Below, piece after piece: positions 34,338 to 48,200 of a DNA stretch of 64,000 bases. The notes beneath the pieces were generated by a model that ran no database searches, had not been told where the DNA came from, and was given only the letters and a program-made list of their open reading frames with translations. The position numbers and the translations under genes were made by a program. Position 1 is the first letter of the stretch. The number at the start of each line of letters is the position of its first letter. Origin of the DNA: Scilla litardierei. Taxonomy: Eukaryota; Streptophyta; Magnoliopsida; Asparagales; Asparagaceae. Where the stretch lies: contig CM061138.1 in NCBI GenBank assembly GCA_030789695.1, forward strand, positions 14,208,214-14,272,213, in the 5' to 3' direction.

Positions 34338-35430
34338 TGTTACGACTTAAGATTGGATCTATGTTAAGGACTTAAACAACAACGATCCACTTAACCAACT
34401 TAGGAGCTCGTCGGTAAAGGGCGAAGCTCGCTCGTCTCCCTTGAAGCTCGCCGGTTAAAGGGGAAGCTCGCTCGTCCTCCTTGAAGTTCGTCGGTCAAAG
34501 GTGAAGCTCGCTCGTCCTCCTTAAAGCCCGCTCGCCCTCCCCGAAGGTCACCAAGCCGAACAGAGAGGGTGCTCTCCATCCCGCTAAGCCCGCCGAATGG
34601 TCGCACTTCATCCTCCAGGCTCGTCCTTCCGATCGAGCGACCAATGAGCGGCCCGACACCTTCGATGCACATTAATGTCACTTATGCTTATCGAGTACGA
34701 CAAACATTATCCAACACGAATATCTTTGACGCTCTGACAACTCTCACGCTGATAATTCTCACACCTGACAATTTCACGCTCTAACACCAACGGTTCTGAC
34801 ATTGTTCGGCTCTGACATTGTCGGTTCTAACATGCCAGCTCAGCGCGCCAGCTCAGCCAATGATCACCGACTCCCAATGTCTATAAATACTCGCCCCCCT
34901 CCAACGAAAGACAGGTTGGTTATTAGAAATCATCAACTCTCATTACTCACACAAGAAGAGATATCTCCCACATATCTGTTCTTCCACACATTGCTCGCTC
35001 ACGTAAGGTCGGCCTATTTTAAGCTCGCCCAACATGTCCGATTCCCTTTTTCAGTCCCAATACTGACTTCAGCATCGGAGAGGCTAAAGGTTGTCATCCA
35101 ACCTCGCCTTTCTGACGAGCCGTTCCCTGTGCAGGAAAGCTCAGCTCACGTCTAACCGCTCCGTGACCTTCGCCATACGATAAGAGAACAAGGAGCGCCC
35201 TGAAGGATCCACTCCAAACATCAAGCCATCGACGAGCAACACCCGACAAGCGTCTTCCGAGGAGCGAACTTGGGGAACTGATCCTGAGATCGTCCTCGAT
35301 AGTGTGCTCAGCCTCTGCGCCCTCTAAAATACTTGTAAACAGCCTTTACTAATCACCTAATACTTGTAATCACAGTGCCCTTGATTCCCCATTATATAAA
35401 TTCAGTTGTTAGTGGATTTTACCCACAACA
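34338..35430 (+). mobile_element. Solo LTR with TSD CATCT
   Basis: TGTTACGACTTAAG at the left and ACCCACAACA at the right, flanked by CATCT at 34333-34337 and 35431-35435. Length 1093 bp. A TATA box (TATAAATA) is at 34882-34889. No internal region is present, so the element was reduced by LTR-LTR recombination. Orientation follows the TATA box. ORF 34802-35155 lies in the LTR and has no domain. Confidence 0.85.
34403..34550. repeat. 40-bp tandem repeat in the solo LTR
   Basis: GAAGCTCGCTCGTC starts at 34423, 34463 and 34503, an exact 40-bp period, with partial units on both sides. Confidence 0.85.
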
Positions 35431-35653
35431 CATCTCGTCGCCGTTGGATGAGTCATTGAGGGCGAAATCGAGAGGATCCATCTCCCCGTAGAATCTGAGT
35501 CCGTAGCTCTTGTTGGCTTCCTCGTCATCTTCTCCTTCCCCTTCTTCTTCCCCTTCTTCTTCGTTATATTCTACTTTGTCATTGTCCATGCATCTCGTTC
35601 TCAATGTGTTCGGCTCCTTCGAACTCATCGTCGAAGGACATCGCTTGTCCGTT

Positions 35654-36211
35654 CGCCTCCTCTTCCGCCTTTAGGCTGGACTCTTGAGGTCGTGGATCTC
35701 TCGGTGGTTAACTATGGTTGTGCGCGCGCTGAAGAGGAAGATAGTTGTGCGCGCTGCAGAGGAAGACGCGGTTGTGGTTTTTACTCACGAGCACAATGGG
35801 GCGCGCACAAAGGGTCAATTTGGGAATTAATATTTATTTTGCGCGGATGAGTAATTTTGAATGATAAATTTGTAAACATGATGAACTCTAGACCTGTGCA
35901 AAGCAATACTGTATGTGCGCATAGCAATTCCCTTTCTGTATACTGACGTCTCCGATCTACTGATTTCGCAGTTACCATAATGCCCCTCGAAGCACGAAAG
36001 CAGACGGACCGCGCAATAGGGGCACTATCGTACATGACTCAGGGCGAACGGCCAATAAAGGCGCTCGCAACGCATGTTCCCTTTTGTTTGAAAATCGTCG
36101 ACTTCCCGCTCTATCCTTTTCGCCATTCTCATCTTCTTTCGTCGATAAGCAACTAATTAGGGGTTCGAATTAGCAAACTCGAGCTCGATTTTGTTTAGCC
36201 GAGGTTTCGTG
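35654..36211. promoter_or_regulatory. Divergent intergenic region upstream of the ASY4-like gene
   Basis: 558 bp between the broken minus-strand gene and the plus-strand ASY4-like gene. It should contain the promoter and 5' UTR of the latter. A 36-bp stretch near 35717-35770 repeats the phrase GTTGTGCGCGCTG. No convincing TATA box next to the start codon was seen. Confidence 0.45.
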
Positions 36212-39200
36212 ATGTCTTCTACCAAGGGAAGTGGCAAGAAAAGGGGAAAGGACTCCGAACCGATCAGGTCGGAGAAGAAAAAGCGAGTGGAGGAGGAGCT
36301 TGATGACGATCGGGAGTTTTCCAGGTTCGATCTCGATTTATTTGATTCGATCTTCAAATTATGACGTTTTTTGGGGGTTTATGCTGAAATATTCCATAAT
36401 TGCTAGCGATGACAGTGATATCAAAGGCATTTTGATGGCGCTGCAGAATATCAAGGAAAAGACCAAGAAAGAAGAGCAGCAGAAGAGTGAGGAGACGATC
36501 GCGAGGTAATTTTCTTGTTTTTAAAAACTGATCCGAGATTCTGAGGTGAATTTCGACGAGCTGTTGTTTGAATAGAGCTTTTAGCTGTTTTTATCTAGTG
36601 TGCGTCCGATCAGAGCTTGAATTTGTGACATTAGGGTTTGAAAAACAGAGACTAGCTTAAATGTAGCTGGAAACTTTGTACTGATTAGATTTGAATCAAT
36701 TTAAGTCTCGCCCTACAATTTTCTGGTTTGTTGGCCCAAGTTCCACAAGATCTGTAAATCGCAAAATTTTCTCCAATTTTTTTGCTGGTGTCATGATATC
36801 ATGATTTTAAGGGAATTTCAATTTGGAAAATTAGTTAAGATTTGTGATCGTTATGGACAATTCATGTAATTTGACGGAATGCTGTCAGTGTGGCAACTGT
36901 CGATCTGCTCTCGTGTGCATTTGGTTTAGAATTGATTTTCTGGTGCAATTTTCTGCTTAATTTTGTATCTAAAAAATTTTCTGCTGGCAGTGTGGCATCG
37001 GAGATTCGGTCTATGATAGATGATGTGAAGTCAAAAATTGAGAAGGAAAGGTATGTAAGACACCATTTTCATACGTTGATCTTCGGTCATCTATTGCAAT
37101 AATGTAAAACATGACCAAATTTCTTTATTTATATTGACTATAAAATTTTTTGCAATATGATTTAATACGTTGGGAAACATGTGCATCAATGTTAGTAAAA
37201 CTTGACTTATTCTACTTGCCTGAGTTTTACAGTGTACTTCAGTAGCATCCATGCATGACTAAAAATTTGTACAGTTTTTCTGCCACCATATTTTTTCGGA
37301 TGTCAAAGTTGTGCTCTCATGATAATTGTAACGGGTCAAAATCTTAAAGAACAAAACTTTTTTGATAAATCATACAATATGACAAGCTTTTTATAGAGAT
37401 TATAACGACATATGAAACTATTATTGGGTGTTTAGTGCAGCTTTGAATAATTTTCCATTATCTGACAATTTTCAGATGATAAAAAAGTATGTTCTTGTTT
37501 TTATGTTTAACTGTACTTTGTCTTGAGTTGTAATTGTATTACAAATCTATTCTAAGAATGACATTTGATCGCATTCTGTTCTGTTTTCCTTGGGCAGACA
37601 TACATTTCTGAAGGCCCTTTCCAAGAGCGCAAAAGAGGTTTTCTGATATATTGAACTTTCAAATAGATCGCAGAAGATTACTTAAATAATCATGTCATTA
37701 CTATTAAGTTTACTGTTTTTGGTTTTCAATCTACATGCATTTCAGTGTGAGAATACTTTGAAAAATGAATATGGCAAATTTCAAGCAGCTTATGACCAGC
37801 TCTCCAAGGAGAAATCATCACATTTGAAGACTTCTAAAGGTAGTTGTTAAAGTGTGCGGTATATAATACATTTTTTGACCACTGCTCAGCTTAGATACTA
37901 TTTACATTGAAATGCTCGCGAAGAGATAATTGCTGTACGCTCTTATGCTTATTGGATTGAAACTAATGGCGTGCATGGCACAGTTCGAAGTGGTGTTAGA
38001 CACCACTATGAACAGCTTACAGGGTACTACAAATGAACTAGTAATGGCTAAGCAAGAACCATATATAAGTATGCCAAAAAACATTCACCCAATGCATCTT
38101 ACTTGCTATCATATATGCACAACATAATTGACAAATCCCCTCCATTTGTGATACATTGATCATGTTACATCCTTGGGCCGGTTCCCGAAGGGGAAAGGAC
38201 ATATCCCCAACAGGGTGAAAAAGCCCACAAAGGGGAAGCTACGGCCCATCAAACCCGCAAAGCCAACATGGGAGATTAATAGTCCCCCTGGTCAAAGCCC
38301 ACACATAATTTGACCGTTGAGCTTTCAAAGGTTAAGGAGATGGTTAATTATGGGCTTGTTAATGGATGGATGAGTGGACAACGGTTATACCTATCCTTCA
38401 CAGATGATCGTGCCATCATAATGGGGGACCGTTATTCACCAACTGCACTAAGAGGATGCCTCCACTTATAAATATAGAAAAACACCAACAATACTGGGGG
38501 ACACTCCAGAGGTACTGAATATAGGGGTGGCAAAATGCACCCGACCCGATCCGACCCGAACCCGGCCCCTTTAACCGGGTATGGGTAGAGGGCTATCCGG
38601 GTCGGGTAGAATTCGGGTCGACCCGACTGACCCGGATAAAATCCGGGTCGGGTGCGGGTTTGACCCGTCAACCCGGTTGACCCGAATTCTAACCGTTTTC
38701 CTTAACATATATATCTATTATACAATTCATGAAGTTTGTCCTACGTGGCAGTTTTGTCCTAGTCATATTTTTAGTTGCTGACTGGGACGCCACGTGGGGT
38801 TTGGGTTGGGTTTTTGGTGAATTTTTTTGCGTTTTAGTCACTGCTTTTCCTCTTTTTATCCTCGACCCTCCTCTCACACACATCCACGCTTTTTTCAATT
38901 TGGCGACCGCTTATCTCCGCATTTGCGTCCTGGCGATGACTGCCTCCATGCCCTCCGGGCACGGGTTATGACGAGTACATATATTTATATTATATAATAA
39001 CATAATAACAAGTCAGCAATTTGGTCATTTGGTTAGTTGGTTTGAGTTGTTTACTAATATTGCCAGGGGTCACAGGATCAATTCCTTGCGCCTCTCAATT
39101 TTTTTCGATTTAATTCAGCATTTATTAGTAGTAAATGTATGTAATAATTGAAATGCTTTCAAAACACCAATGTACTTATGTACAGTTGGCTAGTGCGTTG

Positions 39201-42200
39201 AATTTGCTCCAGCAGGTCGCGAGTTCGAGCTTTGGCAAAATCAATTTTGCTGAAAAAATTCAGTTTTAAAGAAACCCGGGTCGGGTTCGGGTGACCCAGG
39301 TTATTTTCGGGTCGGGTTCGGGTTTCATTAATCTGACCTGAATTCAATTCGGGTTGGATACTGGTTTACCCCTATCCGGGTGGGGTCAAACCGGACCCGA
39401 CCTGTTTACCATCCCCAATTGAATACTAAGTACTCTGACAACTTATCTCTTACTTTCCACATTTATATTTCTTTCTCCAAAAGCTCGACGAGACAAGATC
39501 AAGTTGATCTCCATTGGGTCGATCTTGACTGCTCCGAGATAACTTAAGTCCATACTAACTTAAGTATCGGATGTGATTTGGGTCGGAACCCAGATCCAAC
39601 CCCACCGACGAGTGTTTATATTGCAGATCATTCAACGTACGACCCAATGAGTAGGTCGAAGGATCGTTGTTTACGACCCAGAGTCAAGTCGATCTCCCAA
39701 CTCATTAGCTCGAGCCTTGCTTTTTACGACCCGGGTTTTATCCATCGCGGGTCCCACTCAACAGTTGACGAGGATCCACCTCATAAGAGGCGTTCGAGTC
39801 AGCCCACCTTATTGTTGGCCGGAACCCATCCGTCAACAGATCACAGTAAAACTAAAAAGTTAATGGTTACAATACTGATCACAATAAAACAATAGAAAAT
39901 TGAAGAGTAAAAAAACTTTATTATATCTCATCAGGAAATAAATTTACCTTAAGGTAAACACCACTATATATAAAACACACTATAACTTTTACCTCTCTGG
40001 GGTAACCCTTACAATCATCTCTGGAATTGAACATACTTCTCTTCCGGAAGAAAACACTCACAACTCTTCACAATTCTTTTTTCTTGTTGTTGTGCTTGTT
40101 GCGGGTGTTTGTGTTGTTTGGTGTGTTTCGATCCTCTCGGCACAGCTTGATTAATATGATCAGAATGCTTGCCAAAACGTCATCCATGACGTTTGTATGA
40201 AATGTACGGGGTCAAAAAGTCTTGGAGAGAAACGTCAGCCATGAAACACAAAGAGGAAACAAGATGTATTAATTCTCTAGCTGGACTATCAATTTTTCAC
40301 CTTCAGCCGCATCTAAAGTGATTGTTATTTAACAACCAACCCAGTTATGTCTTTGCACAGCTCTAGCTTGTTTCTTGTCATCGCCTTCGTAAATATGTCT
40401 GCTGGATTTTTCTTTGTATGGATCTTTACTAGTCTCAACCGTTGGTAATCCATCATCTTGCGCATCTAATAATACCAAATATCGATATACTTTGTCCGAG
40501 CATGAAACATTGAATTCTTACTTAGATTTAAAGCACTTTGACTATCGCAATGTATCTTGCACATTTTCTGCTTGATTTCTATTTTTTGGAGAAATCGTTT
40601 TAACCACAACATTTTCTTACCTGCTTCTTTGATTGCAAGATACTTCGTTGCTGTTGTGGATAACACAACACACTTCTGCAATCTTGATTGCCAAGAATAG
40701 CGCCCCTTGCAAACGAGTAAAGAAAACTTGATGTAGATTTTCTACTATCAAGGTCTCCAGCCATATCTGAATCTGTATAGCCTTCCAAGATTAGATCAAC
40801 TTCTCCATAGCATAGACATGCATTTGAAGTACTCTTGAGGTATCTGAGAATCCACTTGACTGTATCCCTATGTTCTTTTCCTAGATTAGAAAAGAATTGG
40901 CTCATCGTTCCCATTGCATGAGCAATGTTTAGTCATATACACATCATTGCATAAATCAGACTTCCAACTGCTGAAGAATAAGGTATCAATGACATTTCCT
41001 TCATCTCTTTATTGATTGAAAGGCATGGCCTATTGCTCAACTTGAAGTGGTTGGCCAAGGGAAGGCTGGCTGGTTTGACATGATCCTTATTGAATATTTT
41101 GATCACGCATTTAATGTGCTTTTCTTGAGATATCCATAGCCTTTTATTTTCCTATCTCAAACTATCTGCATTCCCATATTGAGCTGGTCTTAAGTCTTTA
41201 ATATTGAAAAACTTAGAGAGTTCCTTCTTCAGTTGGCTAATTTTTGATGTTGATGTGTATTTATTTTATATGTTTTTTCTCGTACTTTTTCCCTACGTTT
41301 CATACTGTTTCACCGCTCTTTCTGCACCACTTCTTCCACTTTTTGTTCCCTTTTCACTCGTGGGCTTATTGTGTGCATTTCAGGTTATCTTGCGAAGTTT
41401 TGGGACCCAGGAGTGAAGGCACGCGCTTTAGGAGCGATCGGCGACTGATTAGGGTTCAATATTGCATATGTTACTCCTCATTAGATGGTATTTTGTGCAT
41501 AATTTGTGTTTATTTTGGCTCTGATACACGCATTTTGATGATATCACTTAATATTGGAGCGTATCATTTACTTATGTATAAAACACGATTTTTTACAGAT
41601 TATTTCTGTATCTATTTTAATTTATTATTATTTTTCAGTTAAAGATCGTGAAGTCTCGATTCCAACACATATTTTTCCAGAATTTTTGGAGGTCAGAGCA
41701 TTTCTCTACATTTTTTGGAAGACAGGGTGACAATACTGAAAATTTCTGCTGATTTGGGCATTAGTTGCGGGTTTGGGCACGCAGATCTGACCCGTTTGGC
41801 CCCCTTTCCAGACCCGAATGGCTGGGGATGTGTATTTGTGTGAAACTGGGGATGTTTTCAGCCGGATCTCATTCCTTCTTTCTCATTCTTCTTCCCAAAA
41901 GGCTAGGACAAGGGTTGGAGGCCATTGGATCTTGGTGGAGCTTGGATGAGGTGCAAGAGAAGGGAAAGCTTGGGGTTTTAGTGCAAATCTTGGTAGTTTC
42001 TTCCCTCTCTTGTAACATTTGGATTTATTACTTTGTATTTCAATATTTGAATGGTTGTTGGATGAGAGTGAGAATCATTGAACAATTATTTGCTTAATAG
42101 CTTGTAATGAAGATTTGTGTATTCATTTTGAATGATTATCATCTTATTTTCATTATGAAGGCCTATAGCCCTTTGTGTGTGGATTGTGATAAATTAGGTT

Positions 42201-45200
42201 TTTGTGAAATTGATTAGTTTTGGTTCATTTGGATTGAATTATTTTTATGTGTTTTAAATTTAAGTTTCTAATTTAACTCTATTATATGAATCCAAAAGAT
42301 TATATTAGAGAACCGATCATCCCAAAAAGATGAGTTTGATCTTCTCAAAAAGAAGTATCAACTTAATTTCCATGAAGCCTAATTCTTAAGCCACTACACT
42401 ACCCCATCATTTTAACTCCCAAAAGGATAAACCCGATGACGCTTCCCCAAAAGGGACGCCATTGAGCCATAAAGAAACATAGCCCGTGACCGCTACCACT
42501 TCCAATTGTGACCCCAAAAGGGCTCCACAATTGAATCACATTTCATACTTTCTTTCATCTCCAAAAGAGAATTTTCCGATGGTGCATCCCCAAAAAGGGA
42601 CATCATTGAGTTGTAGGGTTATATTCTCACACTTAACATTGATCCTCACAACCCCATGACATCATATTCCACACACTCTTCCTTCTTGACTAGCTCCACA
42701 CTTTGGTCTCCACCCTACCTGCCTTGGGTATGACTTGAAATTGTCACCACCCACTTCTTTTCTACACACGTGTTATTTTAGTTGGTTGTATTAATACCTT
42801 TAGCTTTCCGAAGCTAATTGAACTTGTGGTTGCGAAACAACATGTCCCTGTGGATTCGACCTCGTACTCACGGGTTATATTGCATTTGACACTCCTACTC
42901 TTGGGAGGAGAGCGCGTGCATCCTATTTGGATTGTGCGCGCCCTCGAGTCAATCAACGACACGACGTGGTTCATATTGAGAAGGAGTGATCGAGATCTGT
43001 AGCCTTCACACGACCGTGTGAGATGACATCCACGGAGCAGCCGAAGCACCCACATGACCGTTTCAATCGGTCGTGTGGGTCGTTCTGTCAAAGGGAAAAA
43101 GCCAAAACGACACGCTCGTGTGGCCATCCACACGGCCGTGTCGCCCCAAGAAGAAGCAAAAAGGCGAAGCTGCAGCATTTTTCGCACACAGGTGACACGG
43201 TCGTTTGGGCCCTCACACGACCATGTCGAATCGAGTCAAACGATGAAGCGCCAGTGTCGTGACTTAAACTTTTACCATGCATGACCGTGTGAGCCTCCAC
43301 ACGGTCGGGTCGGGTTCTGCAGCTTACCCGTTAAGGTTTTGGGTTGCTATTAAGCTTTGGGAGCGTCGCCAGATCGGGAGGAGGGATCTTTAGCTTCATT
43401 TTACCCCCTTTTTGATGTCTTTTCTTAGTTTTAGGAGTAGATGAGGTTTAGGTCATGTTTTGATGCTTTTTCTCATTGATTGTAAGTATGAATTGACAAC
43501 TCCTGTGATTAACTCTTTGAGATAAGTATTTCTTTTTTTGATTAATTGTTTTTATATTTGTCTTGTTATTCATGGTGTTCTATGTTCTCCTAATTGTTCT
43601 TCTTTGTGATTGTCTCCGTTTTTATATGCCTTCATATTGTCTCTCGTGTTAATCTTCGCATCTCCATATTCCGTAAAATCATCTCACGTAGATAACAACA
43701 ACCTAGGGCTGAGCTAGTACTTAATCATCCAACCTCTCTACGGATGACCTGTATAGAGCTACGATGATAGCCGTATGCTTGCGGTTTACAAATATATAAA
43801 ACTCATACCAGTTGCATCTTGTCCAACGATCAGCATATCGTCCACGTTTAAGAGCAATGCAACGAAGTTATCATCTGAAAACAGCCGAGTATAAACATAC
43901 TGATCTGCGACCGTCCTTTTGTAGCCTTGACTCATTATGAATGAGTCAAACATCTTGTACCACTGTCGTCGTGCTTGCTTGAGGCCGTACAGACTCTTCA
44001 CAGTTTGCTTAAGAGATTTTATTTGCCTGAAACCTCGTATCCTTCTGGTTGTTCCATGTAGATTTCTTCATATCGATCACCATGAAGAAATGTCGTCTTG
44101 ACATCCATCTGCTCAAGCTCTAAATTCATTCTGGCTACCAACCCGAGGATGACACAGATTGAAGTCATCTTCACAACAGGTAAAAAAATCTCGTCAAAGT
44201 CAATGTCTTTCTTTTTGAAGGAATTCTTTGACCACCAACCGATCTTTGTGTTTCTCCATCTTTCTATTGTCATCTTTCTTGAGCTTGAACACCCATTTGT
44301 TCTTCAGTGCCTTCTTTTCTTAAGCCTTCTTTCCTTGTGGAAGATTGACCAACTCATAAGTATGAATCTTCTTTAGAGATTCCAACTTATCTTGCATAGC
44401 TTGTAGCCATCTTTTTTGTTCTTGTGAGATACGACTTCTTAGAAACTCTCTGGCTCTTCCTCTTTGAAAAGCAGAAGATACTCAGCTTCTGAATATTTGG
44501 TTGATGGAATCCGTTCTCATTCAGAACTTCGTACTTGTGAGTTGTTGACTTCAGGAGGTGTACCATCATCTACCGACGGTGATGGTGGTGCAATAGCTGA
44601 TGTAGAGGGTTGTGGCTCCCCCTGCTCAACATCTGCCTCTTCTTCCATGTCTTGTTCAACAGTCTCCTCCTCTTCTGGTATTTCTTCATGCATCTATTCG
44701 ATTGTATTGGTGTTGGGACTCGAATAATGTCTTGGGCATTTGAAATTGCATTTGAAGACACCATGTGATTTTCAATGTCTCCTAGGGTCCGAATCTCTTG
44801 GAACATCACATCTCTGCTTTGGATAACCTTCATCTTTGGGTTGCACAATTTGTACCCAACTTCTTCATCTTCATAGACGATGGAGATACAAAGAATGGTC
44901 CTTGCATCAAGCTTCTGCCTTTGCTCCCTGCATATATGAGCAAAGACCAAGCAACCAAATACCCTCAAGTGAGAGTATGCAGGATTCTTACCATACCACA
45001 CCTTTTCTGGAATTGCAAAATTCAAAGGTACTGACGGTGATTTGTTGATGAGGTAGTATGTGACACGAATAGATTCTCTCCAGAATGGCTTTGGTAGCTT
45101 AATCATACTTAGCATGCTTTTGACCTTCTACATGATTGTTCGGTTCATCCTCTCAGCTATATCGTTGTGTTGTAGAGTGCGGAGAACTGTCTTCTCATAT

Positions 45201-48200
45201 CTGATACTATGACTTCTGCAGTAGACATCGAATGATCTGGAAGTGTATTTGCCACCATTATCTGAGCGGAGTCACTTCAACTTATTTTATGTCTCACGTT
45301 CGACCATGACGTGAAACAGTTTGAAGTAATCGAGCACTTGATATTTCGTCCTCAAGAAGTAGACCCACACCTTTCAAGAAGCATCATCAATAAATGTTAG
45401 AAAATACATATTGTCACACATTGATTCAACCTTCAAGGGACTGCAAACATCAGAGTATACTAGACTGAGTAACACTGATCTTCTTGTTGAAGAGGAACTG
45501 AATGAGACTCTATATTGTTTGCTAACTTAACAATACTGACAAGGATCTAGCCCATCATCATTGGTGGTTGAGATCAGCTCCTTTGTTAAGAGAGATAACC
45601 CTCTCACTTCTGTGACCGAGTTGTTGGTGTCACAGATTTTCAATAACTGCACGTTCCACCATGTTAATGCTGTTTGTACATATCTTCACATGGGTCTTGC
45701 AATAACCATAAGTATGCCCCTTTGTGGTAATCATGCCACCTTTCGTCATTCTTCATGTGTCGTTGATGAAGTAGTTGTTGAAGCCATGTTTATCAAGGGC
45801 TGTCCCAGACAGCAAGTTCAGGTGGAGGTCTAGCACATGTCAGACATCCTTCAAAGTGATTGTGCAATCAACGTTCGTCTGAATCTAAACGTTTGCCAAT
45901 TCCTACAATCTTGTAGGAACTTGTATTTCACATCTTCACGATGCCAAAGTCTTCCGCTTTGTAGTTGGTGAAGAAGTCTCTACGAGTGACGTGATAAGAT
46001 GCTGCTGTATCAACCACCCACTTGCTATCCTGGTTGGAAACATGAATGCATGTCTCTTCTTGGATGGAGCAGATAGCAACTTATCCGTTACAAGTGACTA
46101 AAGCCTCTCTATCCTTGGACTTCTGTTGAGAACCATTTTTGACTTGTTCTCGTAACAGCTTTCAGTAATTCTTTTTCATGTGGTTCTCCATGCCACAATG
46201 GTAACATTTATAGGTATGCCTCCTTCCATCTGTGGACCTACCATGACTTTGCTCCTACCTCTGCACCAGCCTCAACACATCCTTGTTGTCTTCCTCAAGT
46301 CTCTGTCGCGAGGGTATATGATTGGTCGGTGCCGTTATCTTTTCTCCTAGCATCCTCGTTGAAGATGGCATCCTTAATCATAAACATGGTAAGTTTGTCG
46401 TTTGTGGCCGAATTGTTGTGAGAGACTACCAATGTCTTCGAGTTATCTGGAAGAGAACTGACAAAGAGAAGAGATTGTTCTTCGTCCTCAAGCTATACCT
46501 CCACCGCAGGCAGTTGATTCACTAGGCTCTGGAACTTGCTCGTGTGCTCAGCAACGGAAGTTCCACTCCGTAGCTTCAAATTTACTAATTGCCTTATTAA
46601 CATGGCTTTATTCTGAGCGGTCTTGGCTTTGTACATGTCATCTAGCTTTTGTAAGGTGTCATATGTGTCCGTCTCTTGCACAACATGGTGGAAGACGATG
46701 TGATCGATCCATTGTTGGATTTGACCGATCGTCTTTCTATTTTGCTTCTTCCAATCAGCCTTTGTGGTGGATTTTGGCTTTACTCCTTTGACATCTAATG
46801 GGTCAAATAAATCTTTACAGCTGAGGGGATCATCCATTCAAGATCTCCACGGTGTGTAATTTGTGGCCATCAGCTTGATCATGGCTCCTGATGACGATGA
46901 CTTTTTCATTGACATTTTGATATTGGAAATGTACAATGGTAAAAATATTCTCATCTTTCTAATTTTTTTCACTCCTTTTTACTCTCTCACACAGCTCACC
47001 TATGTTCTGATACCACCTGTTGTGATTCACTCATCACGGCAAAAATAAAACGTCATCGATTACAGTAAAACAATAAAAATATTTTTACAGTAAAGCAATA
47101 AAAATTACTGATAATGGTAAAATAGTAGAAAATCACAGAGAAAAAACTCTCTTATTTCTCAACAGGAAATAAATCTATCCTAAGTTAAACAACACTATAC
47201 AAAAAAAACTAATTACAACTTTTACTTCTATGTAGTAACTTCCCTATCTGGGGTAACCCTCACAATCCTATCTGAAATTGGACACACTTCTCTCTCGAAA
47301 GAAAACACTCACAACTCTTCACAACTCTTCACAACTCTTGTTCTTGTGCATTTTGTTGTTGCCGGTGTTGTGTTGTTTGGTGTGTTCTGATCCTCTTTGC
47401 ACAGCTCTATTTATAGGATCAGAAGGCTTGCCAAAATGTCATCCATGACGTTTATATGATATGGATGAGAGTAACGTTTGTGGTTGGACAAAACAGAACG
47501 AGGAGACAAGATGTATACATTCTCCAGCCGAACTATCATTATCTGTTTCTCAATCCCATTATAAACTTTTTGATAGGTGGACATATATTCAGAATAGAAG
47601 CGAATCCACTGCTGCTATCCACTTATTGTCATATAACAATAACTTTTGCATTAGAACTTCCGATATTTCTATTTGCCAATACTTCTGTTACATGTAAATT
47701 TTAATTTTTCCAAATTTTTCTAAATGCTTTTTGTGAGATGAAAAAGATCCTCAGACTAGAGGATGTGTTGCTTGTTTGTTATGTAACTGTTGCATGATAT
47801 CCTTTTTCTGCTTTTATAAATTACTTCCTCTGTAAAACCTTAGGTGCTTCAAAAAGTTGTGGTGGAAGTTATGCACCTTTGGATCTCTTGACTCTCGGAT
47901 CTCATATTGATGTGAACGTAAATGTGGCCTGATTGGCACTTGATCTCTATGCACCTAACCTATGATTTGATGACAGGACATGAATGTAGGCACAAGTGTA
48001 GCACAGCTGTTATCCAACCTTCATGTTAATCATATTCTGATGGCAAAATGTTGGACTGACAAGTTTTGATTTGCAGAAATGGCCGACATATCATAGCCTT
48101 TAACACTATTTTTTTGAATCAAAATCAATTAAATATTCTACAGTGCATTAAACCTGAGAGAATTCCGAAATTATTTCATTTTTAATTAGTTATTGCTTTA

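Larger units (their letters stand above)
34093..35653 (-). pseudogene. Broken acidic plant protein gene, split by a solo LTR
   Basis: Minus strand. The start frame is MSFDDEFEGAEHIENEMHG, then a +/-1 shift leads into DNDKVEYNEEEGEEEGEGE and ANKSYGLRFYGEMDPLDFAL. A solo LTR (34338-35430) cuts the gene after NGDE. Beyond it the frame goes on with one stop codon, then QCLEYEALAEMKRKAL, a GT donor near 34258, and a last exon 34174-34093 (DEQSKKLREEEGSTMEVIDE...NFRR, stop). The intron phases do not agree, another sign of decay. I do not recognise the family; it looks like a small acidic, probably nuclear, protein. The 5' end is about 560 bp from the ASY4-like gene in divergent orientation. Confidence 0.5.
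38163..39838 (+). mobile_element. Solo LTR (TSD GATCA) inside the copia 3' LTR
   Basis: TGTTACATCC at the left and CCGTCAACA at the right, flanked by GATCA at 38158-38162 and 39839-39843. Removing it rejoins copia LTR sequence similar to 47018 onward. A TATA box (TATAAATA) lies at 38467-38474. The LTR proper is about 770 bp; the rest is a hAT-like insertion. Confidence 0.85.
40300..46840 (-). pseudogene. Copia polyprotein remnants of element F
   Basis: Minus strand, many stops and shifts. Gag: 46837-46493 (starts MDDPLSCKDL, with YDTLQKLDDMYKAKTAQNKA). A zinc knuckle near 46170-46215 reads CYHCGMENHMKKNY, so the last Cys is replaced by Tyr and a stop follows. Protease near 45950-46035 has WVVDTAASYHVT. 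Integrase C-terminal part about 44650-45115 has FWRESIRVTYYLINKSP and VFGCLVFAHI. RT, 44280-43801, has LEQMDVKTTFLHGD, SLYGLKQARRQWY and NVDDMLIVG. RT end and RNase H are at 41235-40466 (LKKELSKFFNIKDL; SDMAGDLDSRKSTS; HCDSQSALNLSKNSMFHART). RT is split by the 41245-43800 insertion. Not functional. Confidence 0.85.
38145..47538 (-). mobile_element. Degenerate copia retrotransposon (F) in intron 5
   Basis: Minus-strand copia element with LTRs of about 470-520 bp: 3' LTR remnant 38145-38162 plus 39844-40291, and 5' LTR 47018-47538. The LTRs end in CTATCA at the right, and the better one starts TGTTGTGATTC at the left. A methionyl primer site sits inside the 5' LTR. Order on the minus strand is gag, protease, integrase, RT, RNase H, the copia order. 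Two other elements are inserted in it. The left edge is decayed and no TSD was recognised. Confidence 0.8.

Noticed and set aside
39186..39232. tRNA gene in the hAT-like element
   Set aside because: Only box-like motifs; the arms do not close into a cloverleaf.
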